NCBI GenBank assembly: GCA_030632625.1
Contig: DAOVUK010000153.1
Span: forward strand, 1-7,247
Length of the DNA stretch: 7,247 nucleotides
Direction of reading: 5' to 3'
DNA from: Gammaproteobacteria bacterium
GTDB taxonomy: Bacteria > Pseudomonadota > Gammaproteobacteria > GRL18
This document shows, piece by piece, positions 5,811 to 7,247 of this stretch; position 1 is the stretch's first letter; the number at the start of each line of letters is the position of its first letter. A program made the position numbers and the translations under genes. The notes under the pieces are model-generated. The model saw only the letters and a list, made by a program, of their open reading frames with translations. It made no database searches and was not told the origin of the DNA.

Positions 5811-7247
5811 TTAATGCTCTCGTAAATTATTAGTATCATAACCAGCCAGAATTAAAAGTTGATTACGTACTTTTGTATGTGTTTCAGTCTGATAATTAGC
5901 ATTTATCTGAGCAATTTTGGCTTCATATTCTGCCCGTAAGGCATCCAGATCGGCCTGATGCCCGGAAGATAGACGTTGTTCCACACATTGTTCAACATAA
6001 TCAGTAAATGGCGTAACAATACCTGCTAATTCCTGCAAGGTTTGCCAGGCACTTTGCTGCTCGCCCACCATCGAGGCGAATTCTTTACTGACTGATATCT
6101 TGCTATTTTCATCATCTTCACTGCCAAGGACGACAAAGGGTGTTTTCTTATGTTGCTCAGCTGCTGTTAAATTAAGCCACTGGGATAATTCAACTGGAAA
6201 CGGTGCACTGGCTGATAGTGTTGAAAAATGGGCTTGAAAGCGTTTTTCATTAATAGCCCAATGCACCGGATTAAGATCTGTCTCATCAACGGTATGCAAA
6301 GACAGCCGTTTGCCAAAGACTCCCTCATGCTGAGGATTATAACGAAACAATGGGAACATCCCGCTTTGAACCGCAAGTTCCGCCTGTTTTAAAGTCTGTT
6401 CGGGGGCGTAACCATGGCGTTGAGGGCTGGGAGTATGAACACAAAGAAGTCCCGCAGAATTATTATTCAATAATTCATGGACACTGCGTTGAAAATGACT
6501 ATTATCGGCAATAGAAGTTTGTGCAACATAAGCATTTCGTTGGGACATTGCCATCATAGCCAGATTATTTCTTGAGTCCGAACGGCGATTGAATTGCGGA
6601 ATTAATCGGTATTCTGCTAAGCCGTCAGCAACTAAACCACTGTCCAGTTCATTAAAAATGACCACTTTAACAGGATAAGAAGAGTTCAATAACAAAGAAA
6701 TTTGAGAGAAACCATGAGCCCCCAGTAAATCATCCCCACCCACTAAAAATAATGGTGGACATAAATGCTGTTCTTCAGCCGTTAAATCCTGCCAGTCAAG
6801 ATGTGTAAGTTTTTCTGTGTCTTTTGCATAGCGGGGATCAACACTGGCTTTGGCCTGTCGCATTAAACTAACGGCAGCTAAAGTGTCATTAACCTGCCCC
6901 TGAACCAAACCTGCGGCAACCTGAGCACTCTCACCTGTGACATCAATGTTAACCGGTACATGAAAAGGATTATGTGGAAAGGAGCCTGCCCAGCTTGCAA
7001 TCGAGCTGGAAGTAATACACAAACTATAGCGGGAACGACCAATACCATAGGTCCCTTCTGAAAGTTTCCAGTGCAGTTCATTAAGCTGTAGTACTAAGGT
7101 GACCAGCTGGTGAGTTCTTAGCGCATCGATAGAAGTGGTATCCATCACTTGCGAGGATTGCTCTAATAGTGCATTTAAATCGACCTGACGTGTTTTTACA
7201 TCAGATAATTTTTCAGCCAGATGAGTCAGATTGTCGGTAGGCAGAGC
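5811..7247 (-). CDS. PFOR/NifJ-like C-terminal domain protein with lost cofactor motifs (5' end cut by window edge)
   Basis: The frame is open from the right edge to TAA at 5811-5813, giving 478 residues, so the real start lies outside; the GTG at 7148 is only an internal codon. Numbering from the edge, the sequence parallels the last domain of pyruvate:ferredoxin oxidoreductase. SSSIASWAGSFPHNPF (80-95) corresponds to the ATGCSSIWGGSAPTTPY region, LVGGDDLLGAHGFSQI (168-183) to the IGGDGWAYDIGYGGLDH region, LAMMAMSQRNAYVAQTSI (229-246) to the segment LGM.AM.YG.VYVA, and FPLFRYNP (298-305) to WPLYRYNP. A predicted coiled coil (about 430-455) and a VRNQLLILAGYD tail follow. Catalytic features are missing: GDG is GDD (171-173), the YSNTGG motif is not present, the CxxC cluster motif is absent, the ATGC cysteine is Ser, and the PC..HG cysteine is Gln (Q276). 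It precedes rnfC by 26 bp, so the two are probably co-transcribed. Upstream domains cannot be seen. The fold assignment is fairly sure and the role unknown. Confidence 0.75.
   Translation of the reverse strand, partial: ALPTDNLTHLAEKLSDVKTRQVDLNALLEQSSQVMDTTSIDALRTHQLVTLVLQLNELHWKLSEGTYGIGRSRYSLCITSSSIASWAGSFPHNPFHVPVNIDVTGESAQVAAGLVQGQVNDTLAAVSLMRQAKASVDPRYAKDTEKLTHLDWQDLTAEEQHLCPPLFLVGGDDLLGAHGFSQISLLLNSSYPVKVVIFNELDSGLVADGLAEYRLIPQFNRRSDSRNNLAMMAMSQRNAYVAQTSIADNSHFQRSVHELLNNNSAGLLCVHTPSPQRHGYAPEQTLKQAELAVQSGMFPLFRYNPQHEGVFGKRLSLHTVDETDLNPVHWAINEKRFQAHFSTLSASAPFPVELSQWLNLTAAEQHKKTPFVVLGSEDDENSKISVSKEFASMVGEQQSAWQTLQELAGIVTPFTDYVEQCVEQRLSSGHQADLDALRAEYEAKIAQINANYQTETHTKVRNQLLILAGYDTNNLREH

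Noticed and set aside
5811..7148. Treating the PFOR-like frame as a complete 445-residue gene starting at GTG 7148.
   Set aside because: The frame is open for 33 more codons to the right edge without a stop, no ribosome binding site precedes 7148, and homologous PFOR proteins are far longer. The gene is partial.
5811..7247. PFOR-like gene as a decaying pseudogene.
   Set aside because: There is no frameshift or stop in 478 codons, the conserved fold blocks remain, and the downstream operon spacing is tight, so loss of motifs alone is not evidence of decay.

Overview
The window looks like a piece of a gammaproteobacterial chromosome of fairly low GC. This judgement rests on the resemblance of the Rnf subunits to remembered gammaproteobacterial and other Rnf proteins, and no genus can be named. 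Nearly everything is on the minus strand, apart from one small plus-strand gene near the left end.

Layout, left to right. (1) Positions 1-392, minus strand: a histidine-rich membrane protein of unknown function, cut by the left edge. (2) Positions 393-627: a divergent intergenic region holding a credible sigma70-type promoter. (3) Positions 628-1029, plus strand: a single-domain bacteriohemerythrin with every di-iron ligand in place. (4) Positions 1086-5784, minus strand, transcribed right to left: rnfC, rnfD, rnfG, rnfE, rnfA, then a 72-residue Cys-rich single-span membrane protein. (5) Positions 5811-7247, minus strand: the C-terminal 478 residues of a protein homologous to the last (thiamine-diphosphate/proximal cluster) domain of pyruvate:ferredoxin oxidoreductase (PFOR, NifJ). 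It is open to the right edge and lies 26 bp upstream of rnfC.

How the genes fit together. RNF is a membrane ferredoxin:NAD+ oxidoreductase that couples electron transfer to H+ or Na+ movement. RnfC carries flavin and two [4Fe-4S] clusters, RnfD and RnfG carry covalent FMN, and RnfA and RnfE hold a membrane-embedded iron centre between them. All five have their diagnostic cofactor residues. RnfB, the subunit that normally takes electrons from ferredoxin, is not in the window. The short gaps or overlaps from the PFOR-like gene through rnfA suggest a single transcript.

Two points deserve most attention. The PFOR-like protein has the PFOR fold signature, but the cysteines that bind the proximal [4Fe-4S] cluster and the recognisable thiamine-diphosphate motif are gone, so it looks like a non-catalytic or repurposed PFOR relative tied to RNF. 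The small Cys-rich protein after rnfA resembles NqrM, the maturation factor of Na+-NQR. NqrD and NqrE are homologues of RnfE and RnfA, so it may be an RNF maturation factor. Both ideas are inferences from sequence and position.
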